This document shows positions 25,771 to 37,228 of a stretch of DNA of 64,000 bases, in pieces. This DNA is from Plutella xylostella (Eukaryota; Arthropoda; Insecta; Lepidoptera; Plutellidae), in NCBI RefSeq assembly GCF_932276165.1, contig NC_063992.1:1064001-1128000 (forward strand), written 5' to 3'. Position numbers and translations under genes: made by a program. Below the pieces are notes generated by a model. That model was not told the origin of the DNA. It did not search any database and saw only the letters and a program-made list of their open reading frames with translations. The first letter of the stretch is position 1; every line of letters begins with the position of its first letter.

Positions 25771-27076
25771 ACATCACCTAACATCAACGATAGTCTTTTC
25801 GAAATGTGTCTGTATTACGATATTGTTGTTTCAGTTATCTATCTAGACCTATCTCTGTCTGTCGCGGTCGGGTACACTCGAACCCATCATTTGTCTGATA
25901 TTTAAATGGAGCGGCTGCTGCTGACCCTGGTCCCCTATAATTAGGGTAAAGTAGGGTACAGGCTCCACCGCGTCGGCATTAGAATGTAACTTCGGAAGTC
26001 GCCCGCTCTGACATTACGGACGCTAATATGAAAGTCACTCTGTATGTTTAATGTTACAGCTAAAATGGTAAAGCAATCGAAGTCTAATGTGACTGTAGTA
26101 AGTCTGGTACCGTCACGTTATAATCATTGGTAGAGTGGAATGAGTAGAAGGTTAAGTCACAAAGGTAACGTTTTACTTACTGCTAAATTATAAAATATAT
26201 TTTAATGAGGTAAGTAGTCTACTAGTCTTGTTGGTCAGAGTGTGATGATCAAAAGCGCTACATAAAAGCATAAAAAAACTTCACATCATCGTTCCGCAAT
26301 TTTTCGTAAAGTTGTTTTGAATTTAGAATATTCGTCATGGACTATAGAAACGTATTTGTACCTGCTTGCTCAGAAGTTGTTTTTTTAAACCAAATTGTTT
26401 CCACCAAAAATGGTGAGCCTTCGGGCTATAGCATCTTACGCCTAGGAATGTACAGGTGCGACCAGAATTGTTTCGGAATATACTTTTTGATTGTGAAATT
26501 TGTTTTAATAGCATGCTATTACCGCTTTATTGTCAGGCTACATGCTATTATCCGGAGCAATTCTACAAAGAAGGTTAGAATTTGTGTTATCATCATTTGA
26601 ATCTTCAAAGTTAACCTTTTTAATTGAGCTGTAACGTGTAGAAATCACCTGTTCCAACCGTAATTGCAAAGAAAATTTATATATTATGTATTCCAACATA
26701 TTCATTTTACAATGAACTATACAATCATGGAGGATTAAAATTGACTATTTATTCAATGCTAATAATACCCTTAGTTACATTTATTTAAATTATTAAACCT
26801 GTTTTGACCGTGACTGTACCAGATTTGGTTCTTCCCTGCGTTAATTCGAGGTCCGTATGAACAAAGGGTAAAGTTATATATTTTTTGTATATTTTATTCC
26901 TTTATGAGGGTATAAAAGGTTTTATAACTGAACCCTTTTCTAAGGAAGTCATCACGTCAGAGGTGTAATTAGAACTTGGGAAGATTTTCTATTTTGTGCA
27001 ATTTTTTGGGCCACTCTTGAGAATACAAACATAATATTATAGACATCGATGAAACCAAAATGATTGACAGCTTCCA
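25771..27076. other. AT-rich non-coding stretch, nothing recognised
   Basis: No gene or clear repeat. The plus-strand frame at 26337-26600 (87 codons) is AT-rich and resembles no protein family. Confidence 0.45.
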
Positions 27077-27112
27077 CAAGCCGACAGCGTAGTGCGGGTT
27101 GGTGGACCTCAT
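27077..27112 (-). repeat. Short relic of the (GAT)n-tailed dispersed repeat
   Basis: AGTGCGGGTTGGTGGACC on the plus strand is the core word of the repeat seen more fully at 56987-57096 and 57491-57615. Only about 35 bp remain here, in the minus orientation. Confidence 0.45.
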
Positions 27113-28319
27113 CATAAGCAAGTTACTTCGAGCGATGACTGCGTAAAGTAAAGACAAAATCTTACTGATTATTATTATTAATAATAAAAATTCGTTTATT
27201 AGAAATACCAACAAAGACACATAAATTTGTTAAAAACCTTGATCCTCAAACTAGGATTCCCTGTGCTATGAGGACCAGGTCCCGTCGTTGACATAACATA
27301 TTAAGTATCTGTATCACAAACCACACCACAATTTTTAATACACGACCACACTTATATCAGTACCTAGTTAAACAAACTTGAGCTTTCTTAGCTTCCTCTT
27401 ATTTTCCTGTTAATTGTAGGAGAAATTTAATAATGTACAGTCAGTCTCACCACAAATGGCTGTTGACAGTGGAAACTCGGCTTAATCGTTGGCCCAACGT
27501 TGGAAAGCAAATAGTGGATACGACAGAGTGATAGCTGACAGAACGTGACAAGCAAATGATATGTGATACGTACCTACTTTATAGTGGCATCTATGTATGT
27601 AGGCTATGGAGAAAATTCTAACTCTTTTTATGTAGGATAAGGTAATTCATGGCATAACACTATCTAGGTTCCGAGTGAATACTACGTACGTTAGAATACT
27701 GGTATGATAATGTACGATTGTGTCCTGGTTTAAGACGCGGGCATGAACAATTTAAAAAATTATATTAAAAAAATATAGGTACATAATTACATACGCGTTA
27801 TTTTTAGTTTGAAATAAGAAGCCTCTTTTATATAGAATGAATAAAAGCCATATCCATATTATTATTTAATTCTTGTCGCAAAGACGTATAGTAAAATACC
27901 AGTCATACTCTAGTCGCGATAATCGTAGGAAACCTGCGCAAAAACTGGTGCTTGTCTAATTAACACTTCTGCTTAGTCGGTGACCTGGATATTTGCGTTT
28001 TTTTTAACAAAATGACGGCATTAGTGATGATTTCTATGAACTTAAATGTAGTGTTTGTGATGAAATCTGTATATTTTTTCAAGCGTTTTCGGGTATTTAC
28101 AAGGGTAGCATACAATCTGTTATTAACCGTAAAAGACTTTATAGACGAAACTGTATTATATTTCCACATATTTACTCATAAATCCTCCTGCATGGCAAAT
28201 TTTCTCCATCTATAAAACGTAACCATATTACTGTTTAGGTAAAACCAAAGGAGTGGTAGAACCACAGATAAGAGAAGTAGCAAAGATGAGTAAACAAAGG
28301 TCTATTATGCATTTACTTT
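27113..28319. other. AT-rich non-coding stretch, nothing recognised
   Basis: Overlapping short frames on both strands at 27960-28215 are AT-rich and unlike any family I know; taken as chance. Confidence 0.45.
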
Positions 28320-28321
28320 TT

Positions 28322-28395
28322 TACATATGCACTCACGACTGTAATCCCCAAAGAGGTAGTCAGAGGTGGCTCACAAGCGAGCCACCCATTTACTT
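28322..28395 (-). mobile_element. SINE tail relic, minus strand
   Basis: Read on the minus strand: GGGTGGCTCGCTTGTGAGCC, CCTCTGACTACCTC, GGGGATTACAGTCGTGAGTG. This corresponds to the tail of the SINE at 43921 (CACCTCTGCCTACCCC ... GGCGTGAGTGCG). The tRNA-like head is missing, so the copy is 5'-truncated. Confidence 0.55.
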
Positions 28396-28464
28396 TTTTA
28401 GTTACAGAAAATTATATTGTATATTTATAAGTACTCACTACGTATTTAACTATATGTAGGTATG

Positions 28465-28670
28465 TAGGTCACATCTGTCGTAGAACCGATACTGCGACTA
28501 GGCAAAATTAGTGTAAGACGTCCTCAGGCTACATGGGGTGACGACTTCCGAAAGTTGGCTGGTAATTATTCGATGTGGAAAGCTCCAGAAAGCTATAGAT
28601 TGCATCAAGTGGCGTGCTTCGGGAGAGGCCTACATCCAGCAGTGGACTGCTATAGGCTGAAGAAGATGTT
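28465..28670 (+). pseudogene. RTE-type LINE C-terminal relic, frameshifted
   Basis: Pieces of the usual RTE ORF end are readable in different frames: GHICRRTD near 28468, RRPQATWGDDFRKLAG from about 28516, and GEAYIQQWTAIG followed by a stop at 28658-28660. A tail starting TGAAGAAGATG resembles the (GAT)n-like end of lepidopteran RTE elements. At least one frameshift and an internal deletion separate the pieces, so it is a dead 3' fragment. Confidence 0.7.
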
Positions 28671-28674
28671 GAAT

Positions 28675-31600
28675 TAGATTGTATTTTTGCAATCACAAAT
28701 TCTTATAAAATAAAATCTTTATGGCATATTGTTATTCACAATTCTTGAGCATTTTTACGTATGTCATATGCTACTGTAGTAATTACTGTAGTAACTTTGA
28801 CTCACATATAGCAATTTGGAATTCAATCCCTCCCACAAAAAAAAAAATAAAAAATTAGATGAATTTGAAATTCATGTACTATAGTGGCCAATGTACTTGT
28901 GTTCCCATAGACTTACTACGAGCACTTCACCAGACTTTTCCTTTATGGGGTATGTCAATAAATCATACGAGTAAACTCAGTTCCGACCAGATAGCTCTAT
29001 CTAGAGCTAAAACGGTTTTTTGCCATCTCTATATATGTAAGTATGTGAGCTTCGTTTAGCTTTATACGTATTTTCTTTTTGCAGAGAAAGTTTTGAGATG
29101 CTTTGCAAATATGTAGGGAGATGAATTTTCTCTCTTGGTAGGAATATGCTAGTTTTTCATACATACCAATATAATCAACAAATGCTCTTTGTTGGATTTT
29201 GGACTTTCCATATAACAACACTCTGTCCAGCCAGAACAATCATAGTTCAGCCATTAAAAATCATGAAGGAATATGTATTAGGTACATAGTTATTTCAAAA
29301 TAACGGATAGTTTGGACTGTTAATCAAAAAAGAGTAGGCGATAGTTTTTACTGCCATTAAGTATCTTGTTTAATTAATTATTATTGAGGGATCAAGATAA
29401 AGCAAACATTTTATGTCAGATCCTATTAAAACCAATAAGGAAAAAGAGCCCTTAAATAGCAACACATAAGTGTTAATGCCCCTACGCTGTATATTTTGAA
29501 AGAGATTTACTACAGTCATTTAAGAGTGACCAGACATATTTGCATTTTTTGAATTTTAAAACAAGCAAACGGGATATGCAGCTTGTAAATTGAAATTTTC
29601 TACTTTACCTATAGGAAACACGTTATTAAATCATATTATACCTTCCGTTAACTAGCGACACACTTCACGACTAGTCTTTAGCGGAGTCTTAACTGATCAT
29701 TTACGTAATTGATCGGTTGCGATAAATGCGAACGGATCATGGCATTAATTGCTATGAATCGATGACTTCTAACTTATCTGTAATAGTGTAACTCAGACAT
29801 TACGAAGTCCACTTAAGTTCTATTTTGTGTATAGATTAATACTAGATAGTCAATTGTACAGTTCATATTTATGGCTGATCCATTACGTTGTAATTTGTTG
29901 AATAGTTTGCTACATATAGACTCATCCCGCTGTGAAATATTAACTTTAAATACTTATAGTAAAAAGAATGCCTTTGTTAGTATAACGTTTAATCATATTT
30001 TAACAGATCATCATAAAATGTATCAGCTAAGAATGTAAGTTTACGGGACCAGCAAGAAGATAATTTTCTATTAACTCGCCAGTGCACAAACTGCACAAGG
30101 CCTGAGAATATTAAATGAAGCTTGGTACAGTGTTGGGCCTTTATACGTGTATAATAGATTTATATTTTATGGGACTGCATATAAATAGAGCAACTGTCCC
30201 AGTATTCTAGTGCTTCTAGATTCAGTTCTCAGGCGTGCTAGTTAAAAACGTGTTTGTAGGTGAAAAGTTTAATATGGGTGAAGATGTCTAAGTTATGGCA
30301 AAGATTCGCAGTACAGTTAGATTCTTATCACCAACTTTATAGTCAGCAATAAAGTATATGTATGTTGTAATGATGTTTTATATTGAATATATTTACTTGA
30401 TTTAATCATGTATGTTTACAATAAACAATTTTTAAGGTATATAAGTATATACAATCTCAGAAAGTATTTGTGTTAATATTTTGATACATAATATTATTAT
30501 GTATACGTGTATAATGAAGCTGATAATATTTTATCATTAGATTTTGTGAGGACGTTACACCAATAGTATAGCCATAATTCTGAATCTTTATGTTGTTACT
30601 GTATCAGATGATACATAAAACTAAATGAGCGAAAACTAGCCTCCTATTTGTAATAGACTTTGTGGTAGAATGTCCGATAGCCGGCTAAGGGTAACTTGGT
30701 CTAGTTTTGTTGTTTGAAAATTTATCACAACGGTAGTGTTGATGTTAAATGTAAATAAGACTATGATAGCGATCAGATAATACATAGATTCCATGAAATG
30801 GTAACAGATAGGAATTTAAATTATTGTTGTGTCTACTAGGCATTGTCGGTTTCGATACTTATGTCGGCTATTAGTAAACAATCAACTAACAATTGAGCAT
30901 TGCTGGATTGAAAGGTATATTTGGTATAGAAGGAAAATATCAAGTTAGTATGTGATCATAATAAAAAAAATATTGTAGCTACAAAATTTCAATTAGAAAA
31001 GAGAATAAAACATAAGATCAATAATATAATACTTATTATGTGCTAAAACATTTGACATTCTGAAGTGTTATATTCCAGTTAATTTTCCAATAAGATGTAT
31101 AGTAGATGATTGAAACACATGATGGGTATATCATGAGATGCAATTGCCAGCAGCGTGAAAGTAGTACTTATGCCATCTGGAGCTTTCCCCGTCTAAGTCA
31201 CAGTCAAGCAAATAACCTACAAATAATATTTAAGTAAGTCGTACTCTAAACGGGTTACTTTCATGTTAATTTAGCTGTAACTGGTAGTTGAAATTAATGC
31301 AAATTGAAGAGAAGTAGGTGTTATGTAAGCTTGAAAGCAATTTATTTGTATGTTATACCAAAAAGAGAAATGAAACATTTCCCATAGGCAGTAATTTAAT
31401 AAGAAACAGACTCGTTGTTGTTATAGTTTTACAAAAGAACATTAAACGCACGGAGAAAACCACATAATAACAAAAGAAATTAAACATAAAAGTTAATTAC
31501 AATTTTGGACAAACATTATTCATAGAGACACACAGATTATATATCTAATTCTCTCTTATTGTGAGGTAGTGTTGAACAGTGAAATATCCACTCAGACATA

Positions 31601-34280
31601 TCACCACTCCACTGTCTACTAACTGCTTCGGGAAATCTTTAGTAGATATTTCGTAGATTAGAATAAAGTATCCTGATTCAGGAGAACTAAGAAACTTCAA
31701 AGCAATAGTGTATATTGCTGCGGTAGGTAGAGTCCACACTCGCTTTATTGTTGAGTAGTAGACGGACTACAACATCACGTTAGAAATGCTCAGTTTACAT
31801 AAATATGGAAAAAAGGGCTTGTTGGTGGATCATAAGGGTTATGATCCATTTGGTCTTTGGTAAAAATTGAAAATAGTAATTGGAGTACTTTAATGTAATT
31901 AAGGTTTTGCTAAGTGTCATTCCAAATTTACCATCCCATCCATCAAGTTTTTTAATATACATACTCGAATAAATTTATAAACATTAAACAGACAGAAAAT
32001 ATAGTATTACCAGTTCAGTACACTACGATGATGTCTGTCCTCATTCACAACCAAGTCTTCTCACAACAAAGTAGAAGATACGAGACATTAATTGCTCATT
32101 CTTATTAATTATTGTCATAAACTGTGAGAGTTTTCGCGCACAAATTCATAGATTTCACTTCCTTTACATATTTATGTATATTGTGTAGTACAAAACGCGT
32201 TATTTGAGTTGAAAAACCTAATAAACTTATTTACGGTAATATTTGTTAATTATTACCAAATACGTCACTAGTGCACTTGTTAAAACTCATTTAATCACAA
32301 ATTTAATTATTTTTGTTATAAAATAATATACCTATTATTATGTATTGCATAAAATTTTATGAAATTAAACTTTGTGTAATTATTTTGTCCATGTGTGTCA
32401 TAACTTTTCTACCTTAATCAAAGTCAGAAGAAAATCAGACAGCTTTAGTGCATATGACGTTATGAGATCCATCTTAAGATTTAGTAGCCAGTAACAAATA
32501 CAAGTCATGAAGACGAATCTAATCTCTAATCTTGCTGCCATAAGGTTCTAATGCACTTGCGAAAAAGCCATAAGAATGGGAAATAATTAAAAGACTTTGA
32601 ATGGGCCACTAAATAAAGCTGCGTGCACATTGTTCCAGACTATCCCAGCCGATGTTAGATCTTCTACTTGTCAACGCTTCCGCGTAAAAACACCAATTTA
32701 TATAAACCCGTTCATCAATAGAAAATATACTCTATAACAAGCCAGTAAGAGTGACTGAGGAAATTGTTAAGGTCGATCTTTCCTGTTGATGTGGAGGTAT
32801 GTGTAAGTGAAGAAAGTTATTGTTTTTTTTGTTTGAACCGATATCGATTTTGGTGATCAGTTGAGATAAAGGTGGGTGGGAATTTTAAGATGTTTTGATT
32901 TACATTTGTTTTTTACACACATTCATTGGCTCAGTCATGGTAGAGAATAAAAATATGCTTAAAATCATTTAAAAACTCAGTTTAATGTAATCACTGTGTT
33001 TAATGACACAATTTGGAAGCTTTCAGCTATACAATTATTTACAAGTCATTTACTTGTTGTTGTGCAGCAATTTTGCTGAAAATCTGTTAGGTACGAACAT
33101 ACACTACCGGCAATAGTGTGGTAGAGTACTTGCAATTCAGAGATTTAGTTATATCTTAAAAAATCTAAATCTCATAATTTATTACACGAAAATATTCTAC
33201 AGCTATTTTATAGACATTTTACTGGGGGTTTCACAATCCATATTATGTATTGGATTTATGCTTACTTAATTATTTTATCGCTCGTACATATCTGTACTGT
33301 TAAAAAAATTATAAAACTTCTATTAGATAGAAACTTGCGGTAATTCTTTGTTACGCGCCTTTAAAGTAAATAATAGGTGGTCTATGGCGACTCTTAATAC
33401 AATAAATAACAATAGTGACTATTTTGAGATTAATTCAGACACGCGCCTCCAAAGACGTATGCTAGACAATTGGTAACCAACATTCTCTATACACTAGCTG
33501 TAATTATCAGCTGATCATAATTATTGTCTGATCATTTCACTCTCACCTCTCTGTTTCATGCAACCATTTCCTTGTACCATTATTGCCGATGCTACTAACT
33601 AGATACTTATCATATAATTACTTACTCCTCTCTATATTACAGTATACCCTGCACCCTAGAGAAGAGCGTCGTAACTGTAAATTTAAGTTCGATCTCTATC
33701 AAGTAAGGTTATGTGCAGGCTCCACTATGTTGACTATGTGGAGTCTAAAATATAGTGTTAGAGTTAAATTGTGTTTTAATAGTGGCCCGCGTTGAGATCT
33801 CCCGATAAACTATTGTGTCTTAAGCCGTTGAGTTTACAATATTTTGTTGGTTTAACGGCTGTGTAACGGTGGCTTTAGTGCCAGAAGGGATTACGCGTAG
33901 TCATATTTTAAATTACGAGTCTGTAAGTACGTTGTGTAGTTCGATGTTTAGAGTTTAGGACTAGTTTACATAGTTGATCTTTTGTAACAGAAGTGTAGTT
34001 GTCATTAATTTTACATATGTTTATGATTTTGTTACTACAGTTATGATGTTAAACAGATTGCTACGTCAGTCGTAACCCCGTAGTGAGGATGATAAAAAAA
34101 AATATTTCCTATCAACCCAAAACCTCCACCCTTCCCAACAGAAAAGTTTCACTTACAACCGTATCCACACTCTCTCATAGTGACCCGTAAAAATGCCTCG
34201 GCCGCCACACATAGGGCCGTAACTGTAAACCCTGGATCGCGATGCTATCTGCCAGGATCAGCACAATAGAGTCGGCATCG
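28675..34280. other. Long AT-rich non-coding stretch
   Basis: No gene recognised over 5.6 kb. A 21-bp hairpin with 9-bp arms (GGATCATAA) lies at 31827-31847. A TATAAATAG at 30180-30188 is followed by TTCAGTT at 30221, but the spacing is longer than standard. Short frames in this stretch show no domains. Confidence 0.45.
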
Positions 34281-34335
34281 CATGCGTGCCCCCCCCGCGC
34301 CCCGCACCCCGCCGCCCCGCGCCCGCCGCCGCCGG
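34281..34335. promoter_or_regulatory. C-rich tract, minus-strand G-quadruplex candidate
   Basis: Extremely C-rich in an AT-rich setting. On the minus strand it gives five G-runs of three or more with loops of four bases or fewer, which satisfies the usual quadruplex rule. It lies about 390 bp upstream of recursive splice site 2 and 180 bp upstream of a family A copy. It could be a CpG island fragment, a simple-sequence expansion or a structural signal in the inferred transcript's template strand. Confidence 0.45.
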
Positions 34336-34515
34336 CTATGTAACTGGACTTCATTTTCTGCCCTAAATTAATGTTTTATTGTACTGTAAAGCGCCGGTTG
34401 CGAATTCTAATGAGGGTATTATCGTGTGACTGTGACATACATTAGAGCTGAATCAAACAGCTGGGTTAGCGATTGTCGTGGAGAAGGGATTAGCGTTCAG
34501 ATTGATTGAAGATAG

Positions 34516-34595
34516 GAGGGTTACTCTATACTGACGAAAAACAAAAGAACGAGAGCTGTCGTGCAATCGGCACGTTTAATAAAACGAGATAGAGT
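34516..34595 (-). mobile_element. Family A element, truncated copy 4 (minus strand)
   Basis: GAGGGTTACTCTATACTGAC then GAAAAACAAAAGAACGAGAG and CGTGCAATCGGCACGTTTAA, which is the right half of family A in reverse orientation. It ends in GATAGAGT without the other terminal repeat. This is the only one of seven copies on the minus strand. Confidence 0.7.
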
Positions 34596-34699
34596 CTAAG
34601 AAAGAAGAGTAGTCTTAGAGAAAAGTTTTCAGTCATTAAAAGTGACCTCCCAGATGTTTCTCTAAGGTTTTTGGGGGTATATAAATATTTGAAATAATA

Positions 34700-34729
34700 A
34701 TGTGTGAATTACATCTGTTTCAGGTAAGC
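34700..34729 (+). promoter_or_regulatory. Recursive splice site (ratchet point) 2
   Basis: TTACATCTGTTTCAG ends at 34723 and GTAAGC follows directly (34724-34729). The pyrimidine tract is weaker than at site 1, but the fused junction is a good match to (Y)nCAG|GTAAG. A second 5' site, GTATGT, follows at 34776. It lies 18.6 kb from site 1. Read as an ordinary 3' splice site, it would open the exon described next. Confidence 0.5.
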
Positions 34730-34775
34730 AAAGTCGTCTGTGACTTCATGAACGACCACATCTCTAGGAAAAACG
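34724..34775 (+). other. Candidate recursive-splice exon 2 or real 52-nt exon
   Basis: Bounded by CAG before and ACG|GTATGT after. Only frame 1 is open; it reads VSKVVCDFMNDHISRKN with one base left over, a composition more protein-like than its surroundings. I recognise no family. It could be a true small cassette exon (52 nt, so inclusion would shift the frame) or a recursive-splice exon that is normally skipped. Confidence 0.4.
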
Positions 34776-34779
34776 GTAT

Positions 34780-35925
34780 GTTATGTGATTTGCAAGTATA
34801 TTGAAAACATACGCTTACCACTCCGTTTCTACGATATTTTTATATTTTAGTTCAGCTAGTGGATTCTGTAAAAAAAGTTTTTGTCAATAACATGTATTGT
34901 TACATATGTCGCGATAAGGCCGCGTTTGTCGTTTCTGATAACTTGATGTGCAATAAAGACATTCTATACATACGGGAAGGAATATTCGTCTAAGTATACT
35001 AGTAATCGACACGTCTAAGGCTGTTTGGGAGGTGTTGTGAAGCTCACGCTCGGTTGGCTCGGGGCTTCGTCCACTTTCCGTGCCATTGAGCATTAAAGCT
35101 GGATTTTGTGTGTTTTGTGCTTTTTCGTCGATTTTGTGGTATTTTAGGCGTTTGTTTTGTGTATTTTAAAATGGAGGTACGGTTTCAAGCTTTATTTTTT
35201 ATATTAATCTGGAAAACAACAATATTTGTATTTATTTAATGAAGTTACACAATGACGCTGGGATGGCAAAAATTACTCAGCGACATATATTTTCGACAAT
35301 AAGTTACATAACTTTCCACGTTCGGCAAAGTATATAACAATTTTGAAGTAAAATGTCTCTGCCATGTCATTTTTGCCTTTCCATCTGCGATACATAAACA
35401 ATTCCACGATGCACGTAAACACACACAGGCTTTTGAAATGCCACGATTCTTAATAAAGATCATCGAACGGATCGACAAACCTATCCGTAGATGTTTATAA
35501 CTAACATAATATTGAATGGCCGGTAAATCCTTGGCGGCAACCACATTCAATAACTCTCCAGAGTAAGCTAAGTCAGGTTACTAAGTTAGGTTCGACCTAG
35601 AAATGCGCTTAGACCTAGACCGTAGGCGACATTGCTTATCGTAGCGGTAAGTCGTGTTTAAAGTAAAAATATGTTTTCGCAGGATTCTTGTGTTAGCGCG
35701 TAAACCTAAGTGGAGTTTAAATCTGAATTCACTCACGAGCATTGAAAATGTTCCACTTGCCATTCCAAGTACCACTGGTTTTTTTTATTGATTTTTAATG
35801 TATTATTATCGTAGGTAATTATGACATTTTAAGAATTAATGAAGTGTAATATATGCCATGGAATGGATAGGTAACTATAGGTATAGTATAACTTGACATA
35901 ACTTTATATTTGGACATAAGTTACT
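34780..35925. other. Non-coding stretch, nothing recognised
   Basis: Holds a 101-codon minus-strand frame (35245-35550), the longest non-retroviral frame in the window. It has no signal peptide, domain or familiar motif, and such a length is plausible by chance in 64 kb. No splice context was found for it. Confidence 0.4.
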
Positions 35926-36068
35926 TGTGAATACAAGTTCCATTTTTTTCAATCTATGCGAAGGTCGCGTCCAAAAGCTACACAGAAATGGATTAAATGT
36001 GAATACAAGTTCATTTTTTTTTTCAATCTATGCGAAGGTCGCGTCCAAAAGCTACACAGTTGTGGATA
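35926..36068. repeat. Two-copy tandem duplication, 72-bp unit
   Basis: The unit beginning TGTGAATACAAGTTC, containing CAATCTATGCGAAGGTCGCG and ending CCAAAAGCTACACAG, occurs at 35926-35997 and again from 35998. The copies differ mainly in the length of a T-run. This looks like a recent local duplication, not a dispersed repeat. Confidence 0.85.
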
Positions 36069-36595
36069 AATAAGAGCGGCCCTGAATCTAACGGTTAAAT
36101 CCAGAGTAATGTGTGCCGGTAAGTAGCCGAGTTGCGGCTAAGTGCTATCTAACTTATAACTAAGTTGAGTAGAACAACTGTTGGATTCGAATTGATGATG
36201 CTTTCTACAAGTTTTATGACTATTTCGGTGTTATTTTGATGCAAGGTAATGGCGCTCCGTTATCCGGCGTGAATGGGATGGCTGCTGAAGTTTAATATGC
36301 AGATTGTTATTAATATTTGTATTAGATATTACAAGTATGTCCACCCCCGTGTCGACAATATTTTTGATAACATCTATAAGTCGAGTGAATGGCTCTTTAG
36401 TCATAACATAGGATTTCCGGCGGCCGATAGAACTAAAACGACCCGACTAAGATAAAACCGGCGAATTCGTATTATTTCGTAAATATGAATTTATACCCAT
36501 TAAATACAGTAGGTATTAATATTGTGACAGAATCTGTCTATATTGTAGCATATATCATAACATTTCAGACCCCTGATATTGAGTCGCAGGTTTAT

Positions 36596-36766
36596 GGTAA
36601 GCGTCCACCTATCCGTATCGTACGTATCGGACCAAACGGATTTTCATTATGTTAGAAACGGCGTCGGCTATGCCGATGAAGTGGACGCAGATGTGTGAAT
36701 TTCTATACAATGAATACTGAATGCAATGCGTCCGTTGCGTACGATGTCGAAAGATGGACGATTACC
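36596..36766 (+). mobile_element. Family D inverted-repeat element, uninterrupted copy 2 (171 bp)
   Basis: Starts GGTAAGCGTCCACCTATC and ends GATGGACGATTACC, an imperfect inverted repeat; TAT flanks both sides, a possible 3-bp target duplication. Contains a small palindrome, CGTCGGCTATGCCGAT. The TA at 36704-36705 is the unoccupied counterpart of the family C insertion in copy 1. No coding capacity. Confidence 0.75.
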
Positions 36767-36839
36767 TATATATTGATGTCTTTTGTATAACTAGTAAACA
36801 CCAGAACTTACATTCTCTGGGCTACGCGTTTAATTAATT

Positions 36840-37023
36840 TGTTGCGAAGCGGGACTGTATACGCTTGAATTATACGCTGATTATGTATTTTACTGCACTT
36901 TTATTAATTGTTAGATGATTAACAATGCACACACGTAGGTAGGTGGGTAGAGAGAGAGAGAGAGTATTGCCAGACGACAAAATAACAATATTAAAAATAT
37001 ACACTGTGTTGGTGTTGCCAACA
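36840..37023 (-). repeat. 3' LTR of the BEL/Pao element
   Basis: 184 bp ending in the inverted pair TGTTG...CAACA. On the minus strand it carries AATAAA (plus-strand TTTATT at 36900-36905), probably the polyadenylation signal, and a CT/GA dinucleotide run. Only a weak purine-rich stretch (GTAGGCGGCAGCA) precedes it on the minus strand, so the polypurine tract is poor. Confidence 0.9.
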
Positions 37024-37228
37024 TGCTGCCGCCTACAATAATTTGCTAACAAATAGTTAATGAAAAACCATTTTTAAAATCTGTACCTATTACTTACAGT
37101 TAGGTTACACTTAAGTTACAATAGAGACATTGACTTATTGGTATGTACGGTCTATACATAAGACACTAAACACATTAAATTATTACACATAAGGAAAACA
37201 CACATTAAGTACATAGTAAAAATAACAA

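Noticed and set aside
30180..30226. TATA box with initiator
   Set aside because: TATAAATAG and TCAGTT are about 44 bp apart, too far; no convincing coding start follows.
31827..31847. Small hairpin as a miRNA precursor
   Set aside because: Only 9-bp arms with a 3-bp loop; too short for a miRNA hairpin, and no known miRNA seed was recognised.
35245..35550. 101-codon minus-strand frame
   Set aside because: No domain, no plausible splice context and an ordinary composition; one such frame in 64 kb is expected by chance.
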